A stretch of 64,000 bases of DNA from Chrysophaeum taylorii (Eukaryota > Sar > Pelagophyceae > Pelagomonadales > Pelagomonadaceae), in contig JAQMWT010000379.1 of NCBI GenBank assembly GCA_029834535.1, forward strand, positions 62,001 to 126,000. Reading direction: 5' to 3'. How positions within the stretch are numbered: the stretch's first letter is position 1; each line of letters starts with the position of its first letter. Positions 42,202 to 53,700 of this stretch are shown one piece after another. The notes below the pieces were generated by a model that saw only the letters and a list, made by a program, of their open reading frames with translations, made no database searches and was not told the origin of the DNA. Position numbers and translations under genes: made by a program.

Positions 42202-42875
42202 TAACTACTACGTATAAAATACTACTGCTGCTGCTGCGGCCTCGAGGGGATGGATCGGTAGAGAAAAAAAAACAACACCGCGCGCGGGTGCCTTTTTGCT
42301 TGAATCAAAGAGGGGTGCCGTTGTGGTAAGTGAACCCGCGTTGAGGTCGGCACAGGAAGAAGCCTGGAAGGAAGCGTCAGTTTCGCCGTGCGGTCAAGCA
42401 TAACCGGAAGTCGCCGGAAGAAACCGGAAAACCCCAAGATCGAAGTGCGAAAAAGAAAAGTAGAAAGTTTCCCTTTCTTTTTTTTGTTTTTTTTAGATTA
42501 AAAAGAAGTTGCAATCATAAAAAAGGCGACGCCCTCCGCAGTTGTCGTCAAGTCGCCCAGAGCTTGGGAAGGAAGGCGGGCGTGAGGCTCACATTAGGAA
42601 GGAAGAAGGGGTCCTACGACGCGCGGGGTCGCTCGCTCGCGACGACCGTGTGTTGTTGTTTGCTTCTACCTTTCCGTGATACAATAATCTTATTGTGGTG
42701 CAGAACAATAACATAATAATAACGTTATTACAAAGCAAAGGTTTAATGAGGGTTGACTTTCTCGATGATGTTATAATGACTGTTTGATCGCGTTCGGCAT
42801 GGAGGAGCTCCTCGAGAAGGAGGCGGCGGCGGCGGCGGCGGCGGCGCCCTAAGGGGGCTTTGGAAGAGCGTCGAG
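42202..42875. other. Intergenic, T/A-rich, no gene seen
   Basis: Holds T-runs near 42477-42496 and a (GGC)n run near 42825-42846. A short plus frame from ATG 42799 (MEELLEKE plus poly-Ala) stops at once and could be an upstream ORF or first exon of the next gene. Confidence 0.35.
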
Positions 42876-44088
42876 ATGGTCGCTTCTCCCGCCGGCGTCC
42901 CGCGGTCCGAACAGGTGCGCACGCCGGTGAAACCGAAACCCGTATGGCGTCCCGCTGGCGCGTGCGTAACGCCGCGCGTGACGGCGAGTCCGCCGAGCGC
43001 GCGGCGCGCCCCGGCGCCGGCTCGCATCCCTATCGAGGTCCGGAGCTGCCCGAGCGCGCGGCGCACGGCGGACGCGTCCTCGGGGTCGTCGTTGTCGTCG
43101 GCGGCGACGTCCAACTCGAACAAGAGCGGACGTCGACGACGTCACTTTTATGCCTCCAAGGAGCGCATGGTCACGCCGACTGTCGTCTCCGACGCACGAA
43201 CGCGCCTCGAGGCCCTCGCGCGCGGTTCGCCCCCCGAACCGATGTGGCGCCGCGGCGCGCGCCGCCCGCGCGACCACGAACCCGCCGCGCCAAAATTAGA
43301 GCGCGGACCCAAGAAACCCTCGTCGGCCGCGCGCCGCGTCGCGCGGCCGCCGGTCGCGCCCTCTCCGCAGCGCGCGACCAAGCCCCAGCGCCCCGACAAG
43401 CCGCGAGCGCGCGTGACCCCTCCCAAGAAAAAACGGGCGCCCGCGCCGAAACATCGCCCGACGAGCCCTCGCGCGCCAGCCGACGAGCGCCACCACCTCG
43501 AGGTCCTCGCCGAGGACTCGGACCACACTCCCTCGCCACCGCCGCCCCCCGAGGACGACCGCTTCACGCCCTCGCCGCCCCCGCCCCCCCCCCACAACGA
43601 CGTCGACCGCGGACCTTCGAAAGTTCTCTTTCAGTCTCCGCGCGCGCTCTCGACCCCGCCCGCGCGCCGCGGCCTCGCGCCGCCGCCCAAGCCCGCGCCG
43701 ACCACCCCCGCCCCCAGTCCCCCAAAGTCCCTCGGCTCGTCGTGCGTCTCGATCCCCCACGACGACGGCGTGGGTATCACCTGTTTCCGAGCGCGGCGGT
43801 TCGTCGACGACCCTCGCCGCCGCTTGAGATGCCGAAGCGGTCGCCACCTCGGCGCAACAACCTGACGACGGATGGCTCGTCTTTACGAGCGATGTTTCCA
43901 CCACAAAGCACCTTGGAGCTCTGATTAAGCCGCGCGCCCGCCGACCCCTCCATCACATGGACTCCTCTGTTTCCTCCAGCGACGGATCGGGGCCCACCAA
44001 CCGCACGCCCTCGGACCGCCAAACCCTGCCGACCAGACCCTCGTCCTCCTCCTCCGAACTCCGCTTCGCCGCCCTCTCCTGCTCATGA
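42876..44088 (+). CDS. Proline-rich disordered protein
   Basis: Exons 42876-43773 and 43829-44088 flank a 55-nt GT-AG intron in a GAT codon; the spliced length is 386 codons. The protein is basic and disordered: early Ala/Pro/Arg stretch, SKERMVTPTVVSDARTRLEALARG (~90-115), then KPQRPDKPRARVTPPKKKRAP, HHLEVLAEDSDHTPS followed by poly-Pro blocks, and FTPSPPPPPP. Exon 2 restores a folded-looking segment (EAVATSAQQPDDGWLVFTSD, TTKHLGALIKPRARR) before a Ser-rich end. Poly-Pro tracts suggest binding to profilin, SH3 or WW partners, but no partner domain is seen. The frame was chosen because it continues through the intron; two other long frames over the same GC-rich bases do not. Confidence 0.5.
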
Positions 44089-44722
44089 CACGAGCCTTTT
44101 TTCGCAAACCTTCACCTTCCTTCCTTGATGCGACCTACCTTGCCCGCGCCCACCCCCCTATTATCCATCGGCGCCCCCCCTTTTCTCCCCCGGGCGCGTT
44201 CTTTCGCGTCACGACCGCTCGCCAAGTCGCGATTTTCCCTGACCTCGACGTCTGGTGCTCTTCTTTTTCCCCCGCATACTCTTCCTATCCGCCCTCCCGC
44301 GCTTGCTACCAACAACCGACGTCGGAGCGCGCCCTCCTCTTTTCTCGGGATGATCGATATGATGCTCGAGAACCACGCATCCGCCGGCGCATATGCGCTG
44401 TATCGGATACGCAGGCGTACGCGGGTCCACGACGGCGCCCAGGGCCGCCGGGACTAGAGGCCCGCGCTTGCGACGAGACGCGCCGCGAGACGACGACGAC
44501 GACGCTGTCTCGCGACGTGTACCCTTCCCGCCTCGACCTGCGTCTCTCTCGTATACGCACGCTGCGTCCCTTGGCCCTCTCGTTCCTTGCCTCCCGCCGA
44601 CCATGGAGACCCGGCGGGATGATGGCTCAACAACAACCCACGGACATTATAATTTCGTGTATTTGTTAATCGCACCGCCGCTGGTTTTCAGTCTGATTTT
44701 TTGACGCACACCATCGTATTTA
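44089..44722. other. Intergenic, pyrimidine-rich on plus strand, no gene seen
   Basis: Several ORFs on both strands arise from GC-rich low-complexity sequence and none carries a motif. It separates two genes that converge on it (the proline-rich gene on plus, the EF-hand gene on minus). Confidence 0.35.
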
Positions 44723-47503
44723 TTAATACGAACTTGCGCCGCGCAATGCAGGGAGCGCGCTTGAGGAGGATTTGTGGTAGTGGCGCCGCGCGACGTCGTC
44801 GAGGGAATGGGGCACGCGTCTCGTCGCCTTTCGTCGCGCGAAACCGATGTCGTCTCCGCTCCGCTGGTGATACGAGGCGACGGCAGACTCCAACATAACA
44901 CTCTCCCTGCGCGTGTTATCAGGTAGTATCAAGCGCAGCATTTTTCGGTGCTTGCTCACGCCACAGACGCACACTGCCCAGGCTTTACAAACGATGCACG
45001 GCATTTTCCGTCGTCGTGGAAGACGAACTCCGTCTCTCGCTCCCTCTTGAAAAAAACTGTTTGGCGGAAAGTCTACATCCACCTCGGGCCTCGCTTCACC
45101 ACTCGTCGACGCCACGTAGCGCTCGAACCACAAGTCGTCAGACTCCGGTCGTCGGCCGCGAGCTACGACCGAGCCCTCCTCCGAGCCCTCCGAAGACCCC
45201 TTCTCGACCAACGAGTGCTTTTTGTTGACCATGACTCTCAACTCTTGTGGTCCGCGAGCACGCGCGGAACACTCGAGCCTTGACGATTGTCCCCAAGACT
45301 CGGGGTTCATCGCGAATCTGCGGTCCGCGGGGTCGTCGTCTTCGTCGGACCAAGTGCCTCCTTCGAATTTCGACGGTCGCCCCTTCCAGCGATGATTCGT
45401 GTCGCCCACAAGTTCGCGCCGACGCCTTCTTGGCTCGATGACCTTCGCTATGACGATCCTTTGAATCCGCCTTGCCGCAAACTTTAAGACGACGCGAAGC
45501 ATGCGTTCTTCTGCAGACTCTTCAACTTTCGAGGGCGCGCTTGGCACCGACGGCAGCGTTCTTAACTCGATTGCATCCCCCGCCTCGGCTTTAGTACCAA
45601 CGTCCTCGACTAGGCTTGATGCTTCAACTTGCGCGATGGCGTCTGTCAACTGCTTCTCTGGGGCGACTGCCTCGACGAAGGTTCCCACACGCAGATTGGT
45701 TTCATCGACGTCTTCTTCCGTCCGCGGACCCGGCACGACTGCTGCGAGCTCTTCCGCCCGTCGGCGTTCTCGTTCGCGACTGCTGTAGAGCACCCTGGCT
45801 CTCGCACCTCGCGCACGAGACTGGATCTCTATCGCCGCAAGCGAACGGCGGTGCTCGTTGTCTACCCGAGCTCGTTGCTCCGGCGCGCAGCGTTCTGCTT
45901 GCTTGCGCTTGCGCACTTCTTCTTCTTCTTCTTCCTCCCGTGCAACGCAGTGACTTTCGCTGTGCAGCTCCTCCGCTTCATTTTCTTTTTCTTGGCGTCG
46001 TCGCGCCGCATTGGCAGCTTCAGCAGCAGCAGCAGCAGCAGCATCAGTGTCTGAGAGAGCGGCGAGACATTGCCGTGCCTCCTCCTCGCGCCGTGGGTTT
46101 TTAAGCTCTTTATGCTCCAGCTGCCTGGCTTCGAAAGCGGGCGCGAGTCCAAGGGGATTTCCCGAGGCCTCTCGCGCGACGGCGCGTACCGCATCAGTGG
46201 CTGCCGCCAAAGCTGCCGCGGCTGTCTTTTCAGCGGCTTCGGCGGCCTCTTCGATCCCCCGCGATGAACCACGGCCAGCATCGTCGGCAGTCCGTCCTTC
46301 GGGACACAGAGGCAAGCGCGGCGGCGGGTCGACGAGGCCTTCGCGCTTAGCATCGTCCGGGAAAAGGTTGGCGATGATTCCGCTGAGGAAGCAATCATAT
46401 TCTGACGCTGTAATGCTATCGGTAAATTGGTCGGCTATTTGGAACCAGCAAGACACGAAGCGCGCATAATTGACAAAGCCGAAACCTTGGTTGTCGATTT
46501 TCCAGTCCTCGAGTGCAAGCTTGCGCTGCTCGTCGCGGTCGAGGCGGCCGCCTGGAGCAACCTTCTCGTCCAGCTTGCCGAGCCCGGCCATGACTTGACA
46601 GATCTTTTCGTGCATGAGGATGTACTCGTCGCGCTCAATCCGTCCTGACTTGTCTAGGTCTATTCTCTTCCACAAGAAATCGAGGCCCCGGCGCACCTTT
46701 TTGTCGAACTTAAGCGCATCGCGCTTGGCCAGAGCCGGCAAGGTATACAAAGGATGGAAACGCGGGGCGAGACGCTTGGGGTCGTAGAGCTTGCGGAGCG
46801 TAGCATAAAACTCGTCCGGGAACGCGCGCGGCCACTCGACAGTGCAGGAGACGCCGACTCTGTTTGAGCGCGAGACGAATCGCTCAAACTCGTCGAACGA
46901 GATGCGCTTCTTGCGCCCGTTGCTGATTTCGCGCACAATCCAAACCAATTCGCGCTTGTTCAACTCGTCGCCGATCGACGCCAGCATCAGCTGGAACTCG
47001 TCGAGGTCCAACTCGCCAGACTTGTCCTCGTCGTAATGCGCAAATACCTCTTCGATGCCTCCACTCCGTCGACACAGCGTCTTCAACTTGCGCTCGATTA
47101 GCACTTCCTTCATCCACCGCTCCTCCCTAATCGCCGTGTCCTTCGCCTCCTCGTGGTTGCGGCTCTTGGGCTGCAACTGCCATTCGGGAGGAACCTCGTC
47201 GGTCGGGTCGCCCAAGAACACCGTTTCGCGCGCCGGCCAAAACCCCGTGCTCGCCTCCTTCTCGCGCTTCGTCCAGAACAAACATGTCCCGAACATCGTC
47301 GCGCGCCGCCTTGGTTTGATCTTCTGCGCGCCATAAACCCATCCTTGGCCAAAAACGTTCCGCTTGTGTCGCAGTTCCGTCCACGATTCAACCCACCCCT
47401 CTGGCACCTTGTACTCCGGCCTGTCCCGTCGCCGAGGACGCACGAAAGATTTACGGTCGGCGCGTTTTGCTCGACACGACGACGCCTTTTTTGGCTCTCC
47501 CAT
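44723..47503 (-). CDS. EF-hand and IQ-motif protein
   Basis: ATG 47503 gives 926 aa in one exon. Two canonical EF-hand loops are seen: DEDKSGELDLDEF (~160) and DLDKSGRIERDEY (~290), with a degenerate partner between them (NGRKKRISFDEF). Each canonical loop has Asp at 1, 3 and 5, so Ca2+ binding is likely. A coiled Ala/Glu-rich section follows (~400-560), with the IQ motif AAIEIQSRARGARAR (~565), a calmodulin-binding site. A second basic helix (AARRIQRIVIAKVIEPRRRRR, ~685) may be another IQ. The C-terminal 200 residues are charged, with a Cys cluster (CIVCKAWAVCVC). The gene follows the dynein heavy chain on the same strand by ~260 bp. A flagellar or cytoskeletal Ca2+ sensor role is plausible but inferred. 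Confidence 0.8.
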   Translation of the reverse strand: MGEPKKASSCRAKRADRKSFVRPRRRDRPEYKVPEGWVESWTELRHKRNVFGQGWVYGAQKIKPRRRATMFGTCLFWTKREKEASTGFWPARETVFLGDPTDEVPPEWQLQPKSRNHEEAKDTAIREERWMKEVLIERKLKTLCRRSGGIEEVFAHYDEDKSGELDLDEFQLMLASIGDELNKRELVWIVREISNGRKKRISFDEFERFVSRSNRVGVSCTVEWPRAFPDEFYATLRKLYDPKRLAPRFHPLYTLPALAKRDALKFDKKVRRGLDFLWKRIDLDKSGRIERDEYILMHEKICQVMAGLGKLDEKVAPGGRLDRDEQRKLALEDWKIDNQGFGFVNYARFVSCWFQIADQFTDSITASEYDCFLSGIIANLFPDDAKREGLVDPPPRLPLCPEGRTADDAGRGSSRGIEEAAEAAEKTAAAALAAATDAVRAVAREASGNPLGLAPAFEARQLEHKELKNPRREEEARQCLAALSDTDAAAAAAAEAANAARRRQEKENEAEELHSESHCVAREEEEEEEVRKRKQAERCAPEQRARVDNEHRRSLAAIEIQSRARGARARVLYSSRERERRRAEELAAVVPGPRTEEDVDETNLRVGTFVEAVAPEKQLTDAIAQVEASSLVEDVGTKAEAGDAIELRTLPSVPSAPSKVEESAEERMLRVVLKFAARRIQRIVIAKVIEPRRRRRELVGDTNHRWKGRPSKFEGGTWSDEDDDPADRRFAMNPESWGQSSRLECSARARGPQELRVMVNKKHSLVEKGSSEGSEEGSVVARGRRPESDDLWFERYVASTSGEARPEVDVDFPPNSFFQEGARDGVRLPRRRKMPCIVCKAWAVCVCGVSKHRKMLRLILPDNTRRESVMLESAVASYHQRSGDDIGFARRKATRRVPHSLDDVARRHYHKSSSSALPALRGASSY

Positions 47504-47760
47504 AGCCAATCGCGCGCGTTCAATAGACTAACATTACGTCACGGATACTCCACAGATACTAATCATTCTCCTGACGGCGGCGGCTTTGAAGAAGCCTTGG
47601 GAGGCAGGGGGGGAAATTACGCTAAGCTGCGTAATTGTCGTGCCCTGGGCAGCGACGTTCTACCACCATGGGTGCCGTGCACATGTGGACATATGTTTAC
47701 GAGTTACGGAAGGGGTGACGGCGTCGCGCAAAGAAGCTTGCTGGCGGCGCCGGGCTGCGG

Positions 47761-50700
47761 TTAGGCGGTGAGTTCCAGTATCAAGGCAACCCCGGCAAGT
47801 ACCCATCTACCGGGAGGCGATTTCGTGCGCAAGTTGGCGCAGTACACGAACGTCGGGCCGCGCTGCTCGGTTTTATAGCAGGGGCACATGTACATGCCGT
47901 TGAAGTCGGCCTTGTCCGAGGCTACGCCCCTGACGGCCATGACGGGCATCGGCGAAAACATTTCCTTGGGCTTGCTCTTCTCGATGTTGCCGGCGCTGGC
48001 ATCCCATCTCGCGCCCTGCATGTTGAGCCCGGCGATGTAGGCGCCATCGCGGTTGACGCTTTCGACCTTGTCGATCGAGGCGTATCGCGTAACGTCGGAA
48101 AATGTGACGAGTTTGTCGAGCTCCCACCTGCGGCGAAGATTGTGACGTTCGTGCCTTCTCGAAGAAATAGGCAGGACAATGCTACGAACGAATTCTTTTG
48201 TGCGGCGACTTGGTTCACGGCCGTCAGGAAGGATTGGGGGTTAATGAGGAAAGAGAGGACGGTGACCTTGGGGATCTCGATGGGGTTGTTAGACCAGTCC
48301 TCGAGCTGCGTGAGGCGGCTCATAAAATTTGTGAGCCAGCCGTTGAGAGCTTTGCGGCTTGGCCACGCGTATTTCGCCCAGCTTGATGGAACCTCGTCCA
48401 TGTAGAGCGAGTTTTGGAGTTTCTCCATCGTGTCGGAGATCGTGAGCTCGCCCTTGAAGCCGAGAGCAAGCTCCTTGAGCGAACGCATCATTTCGTTGAG
48501 GAGCTTGTTCATCGCCTCCATCTCTTGGAGGAAGACATTTTGGTACCTGCGCGCAAACAGTCACGAAATCGAGCGAAAGTCGCCGTAACTCACGGTCCTT
48601 TCTCGTCGAGCGATGCGCTGAGATCGTCGACATCGAATTTCTTCTCGCCAAATCGGTCAACAATGTCGTCAAGCTTGGCGCTCGCGATGTCGATTGGACT
48701 CATGGCGCCCTCCTCGGCGGCTCCCTGGGTCCTCGGCTGGAGCTCGACGAGCGTGCGGAACATGACCTCGGACTGCGTGGTCCTAAAGTCAATCTCGGCG
48801 TTGGGATGAAGGCCAAAGGCCACGGGCGTGTCCGAGGTGAGTGTGGTATCGACATGCTCGAGATACTTCTCGTACGACGTCGGCGCCGGACACATAAAGC
48901 TGACGCCCTTCTCGTCTTCGGCATAGGGATACATTTCGGTCTCATCGAGGAGCTCGTCCTTCATGTAAAAATCGAGGTACGTGTTGCACAACAGGCGGTC
49001 GAAGTCGTTGACAATATGTCCACCGTACATTATCTCGCCAAAGAGGTACTTGAGGTCCTGCCACGGGATTTTGCCTGGACAGTAGAAAAGAAATATTGTG
49101 AGTGGTCGACTAGAAAATGATGAATGACAAACTCCAAGACAGACGCGCCACAACAAGTGCAGGCGGGGCGGACTCGATCAGCACTTAAAACCACAAACCA
49201 CGCCAACGGACGGGATGGTGGGGTGCTCAAAGAGGCTGTTGTTGGTCGCCGAGCGAGGGCCAGCGGCATCCAACGACCGTCGATGGCGTCGGCCTTCTGT
49301 ATAGTATTGTTGGGACTATGGGTAACGCGGTGAGGCCAACGAGGTCGGCCGCTCGCGCTGTCCTCCCATATCGCGCAACCGAACGGTTCGTCGATGGCGC
49401 GACGCTGCGTGGTCGTAACCGATCGCCCTTGCGTACAGAGCATGCTCGCTCCGCCGCTTTCGTCGACACGGCAAACAGTGCGGGCTCGTGGGCCACAACA
49501 CAATGCGAGACAATACAAATGGACCATGACACAACAGAAAAATCCACAACATGCGAAGAAGACAATTGGAAACCACCATAAAAAAAGACGGTGGGGAGAG
49601 TCCAAAAACATGCCACAGATGACACCGGATCTTGCCGCCACCCGAGTTCTCCATGTAGTTGTGGAGGATGACGGCAGAGTCACGAAGATCGCCGATCGCA
49701 AACGGGTACATCATATTGAAGCCCATGGGTCCGTACATCTTGCGTTCCATCATGATGGCATGGAAGTGGCAGAGCCCGAACAGAATCGATTTTGTCTTAG
49801 AGTCCATCTCTTCAAACGCCTCGCGCGAGAAGAAGCAGAAGGCGCGCTTGAGGTTCGCTTTCAACCCGCCGGGCGGCTCGTTCGTTAGCTTGATACAACG
49901 ATTGAGCACACCAATCGGGATACCCTTGGAGGGGTCCGAGCTTAAGAATAGCCGGAACATGGCGTGTGACGAGTCCCCGAAGCTGTCGAGCTTCTTCTCG
50001 AGCTCGAGGAGCCACCGCGGCATGAGGTGAATGTTGTTTAATATAACCCAGTGGCCATTGCGATGCGCAGACTCGAGGTACGTCGCCGCCACTTTGTCCT
50101 GGCCCTGGCCCATCGACACATTGAAGTACGACGTCCCCGCCTCGAGGTTGTTCTCGGTGGCGATCTTGTCAAGGTCGCCCACGACGTTCGCGCCGGGGCT
50201 CAGAATAAAATAGATGGGTGTCTGCGGCGTCGAGTCGGCGAGCGATTGCCGCAAGATCTCAACCGAATTAAGCGTATTGTCGCAGTCGACGTAGCCGTTC
50301 CCGCCAGGCAGCGTCGTCCGTATGAACCTGGCGAGTGACGCGATCATCCGATCGGGCCGGAGAGCGCGGACGACCAGCATTTTTCGGAAAATTTTTTCGG
50401 GTCGATCGAGTTGCGCCCAGTCGAGGGGCAGCTTCTCGAGTTCTGGTGTGATGTGGTTGTACCACTCGCGGAACCGCGGGGCCGCCTCGACGAGGTCAGA
50501 AGGTAGCTTCCCGAATTCCTCGAGCTCGGCCAACGCCTGGCATGAGTCCCACGCGCTGTTCGGGAGCCATGCACTCTGCGAGTTCTCCTCTCCGCTCTTG
50601 CGTGGACCTCGAAGCAAGAATTGGAATTGTTGGTCTTCGACAATGTTGTCCTCGCCCAGCGTGCCGCGCTTCATCAGGTTGAACGTTAACGTCGCCAAGA

Positions 50701-53700
50701 AGATGAGCTTGTGCCGCTCGAAGAGACCGCGGGCTACCCAAGTGTAGATCGTGATCCGCAGTGACATGACAAGGTTTCCGACGCGCTCTTCCACCTTTTC
50801 ACTCGGCGTAGCCTTTGAAATCGCCTTGAAGAAAAAAGTTACAAAGCTGTCGAGCGAGTACTGGTACATGTGGTCGATCATGCACAGCTTCGTCAGCAAA
50901 AAATATAGCATCGCGCCCTCCGAAGCAGCCTTACGATACGCCTCGCGCGCGACATTGATACTCTCTCGCGCTTTGCGCCCTTGCTCTAGGGCAAGTTCGA
51001 TCTCCTTCGACGTCTTTTTCGTGCTCTCGAGACCCTCGATCAAAGGCACGTCGCTCAGGATGTCCTCCGGCGCGTTCGCCAGCCGCTCGAGTAGCTCGTT
51101 CTCAAGCTCGTGCAACTGGAGCTTGAATTTGCACGCTTCGTCAGTGAGCCGCTGGGTCTCCGCCTCGAGGTCGGGTCGCTCGACACCCACGACCTTCGCC
51201 AACAATTGGTCTTCGAGGCCGCGCTCCGTGGCAATAAAGTTGATGAGGGTGCACTGGGCAGCAATTTCCGGTTTGTAGTGGGGATTGGCGAGTTTCGTCT
51301 GCATGTACAAAGTAAATGCTGGGTCATAGTTAATCTCCTCGCCCCCAAACTTCATGTACAGACTGCTGCCTTTTTTGTAAATTGCCCGCGAGAGAACCGG
51401 GTCGAGCGTCGCGTCGATGTCTTCGCCGATATTTTCGATGATGCAGGCCATACCATCGCTAATGGCCTGGCGGATGGCGCGGACCCAATTTTTTTGCGTG
51501 AGTTGGCATGGCACGTAACCGTCCTGCTCTTGCTTTGACTTGAGCCACTTGATGCCCTGAACCTGGGGGTCGATGATGAGCGGCCAGCGCTTGCACATGG
51601 TAATGATGGCGCCTAAAGTCGCAGGAGTAAGTACAGAGAAAGCGGTCGGCGGACGCGAGCGCGAAGAAAAATGAGCAACAACAACAACAACAACTAAAAA
51701 CGACGCGCGACGTAGAGGGACTTACCATTTTCGATAGATATGCGGTCCTCTGGCAATCCTTGCGAGACCATGCGACTGGTGTCCGACTCCGTAATGAGGA
51801 CGCTGAGCGGGTCGACACTATCGGACATCGGGACAGCGTTCTCGCGAAGATCGACGAGCCATACATTCTGCCAAAGGTCTTCGCGATACTGCTGGTCGAA
51901 AGCGCCGACGTAAGACACAAAACCGGCAGCAAGCATGCAATCGCCAACGAGGGCGGTCGTCGAGAGCTTGAGGTGTTCTATCTCCTTTCCCCAACGCGTG
52001 TTCTCGCTCGAGAGGCCCTGGACAAGGCGCTCAGCAAGGCTGAGGCGTTGGAGGCAGGCCTCGGCCTGCGCCTCGACTGCTGCCTTCTCCTGCGTCGCAT
52101 CTTCGAATTTATCCTGAAGCTTCTGAAGCTCGGCTTCGACGGCGGCGACCTTGCCGGCGGCGATAGCCAGGCTGTTATCGGCCGCCGCCTTGGAGGCGTT
52201 GGCCTCCTCGAGCGCGTCCATGAGCGGCTTAACCTTGACGTATATGCGGTTGAAGCCATATATGTTGACGACCCACGTGCACAGGTTGGCGGCTGCCGCC
52301 GACTTGGCGACCATGCTCTTGGGGTCGAACTCTGGGTCCGAGGTGAAGACCTCTATTTTCTTCACCTCGTCTTCTGGAATTGTCCGACCGTCGTAAGCCT
52401 TGAGCGCGTTCTTGAACTGGTCGACATTAGCCATCATCTTCTTCGCGCGGTCCCATTTTAGGTGGTTGCGGTACTCGTGCTCGAGCATAATGAGGCATGC
52501 AGCCGTCACTTTCTCGACGCCCGCCGGTGGTTTGGGTAGCGACTTGAGCTCGGTCAACATGGACTTGTCGAGGCACTCGACGGCGTCGGCAGCAGCTTTC
52601 ATGGCGGGCTCGGCCTCGGCGAGCTCAGATTCCGCATTCTTCCGGATGGCCTCGGCCTCGTCAGAAGCCTTGGTGGCCTTTTCCTTCTCGATCGAGGCGG
52701 CCTCCTTCTCTTTCTCGGCTTCGCCTCGACTGACGCCCATCTCTTTCAAGAGCTCGTCCGTCGCCGCTTTCTTTTCTTCGACTGTGACCATAGTCCGCTT
52801 TAAGTCAATCTGGAGCTCGTCGACGTCGGCGCTCGTCTTCCGGAGCGTAGAGAGACCGACATCGAGGCGGTCGATCTGGCGCTGGACTTCCGTTCGCTTC
52901 TCTTGGAAGATAAACTTGTAGAAACCGATCAGCTCGAGGAAAGACTTGGGCGTCACGTAGTTGTATCGCCGCTGCGTCTTTTTGTAGCGCTGCGACGCGT
53001 CGTCGACCGTCAGATGTTCCTTGGCCATATGCAGCGCGAGCTTTTCCTTGAGCTCGGGCGGCTCCATCTCGACGTCGGCCAAGAAACGATTTGCCACCGA
53101 GACGAGGGCTTGGTGCGGCCATGAATGGAAAAAATCGATTGCAGTGCAAGAGATGAGTCCTGGAAAGCGACGCGCGCGGACGCGGAACGTATCACCCACC
53201 GGGGAAAAGGCGAGGACGACCTTGAAGTTCTTGCGGAACTTTTGGATCAAGAAAGCTTTGCAGTCGTCTGGGTCGTCGGCATCGCGACCAATGGCCTTCA
53301 TGTCATTCCGGAGGCTACCCGTGAGCGCGTCGAGCTCGTCGCGCGCCAATAGGTCCGAAACCCAGCCCGAGCTGAGGAGGGCGTTTATATAGATCAGGAA
53401 TCGGTTGTCGACTATCTGGCTGTCCGTCAAGAGGAATATCGTGGGGGTGTCTTTGGTCGTCGTCACTTGGTAAAACGTCTTGATATCCTCCTTGAGGTCG
53501 GAGACCGAGTACGAGCTCGTGACGGAGAGTTGGCGCGTCTCGTAGCCGCAAATAAAGGCCGCAAGCTTTGAGAGCGACTGCTTGCCGCTGCCACCGACAC
53601 CGATGAGCATGGCGTTGCCTGCCGGATTGGCAATGATCCGCGCGATACGCGTGATGTGGCGCATTGCGTCGTCGAAGAGTACGAGGTCCATGATCGCGTT

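Noticed and set aside
42860-43924. Alternative 354-codon plus-strand ORF and 202-codon minus-strand ORF
   Set aside because: Neither continues sensibly past 43830, while the chosen frame splices into a coherent second exon.
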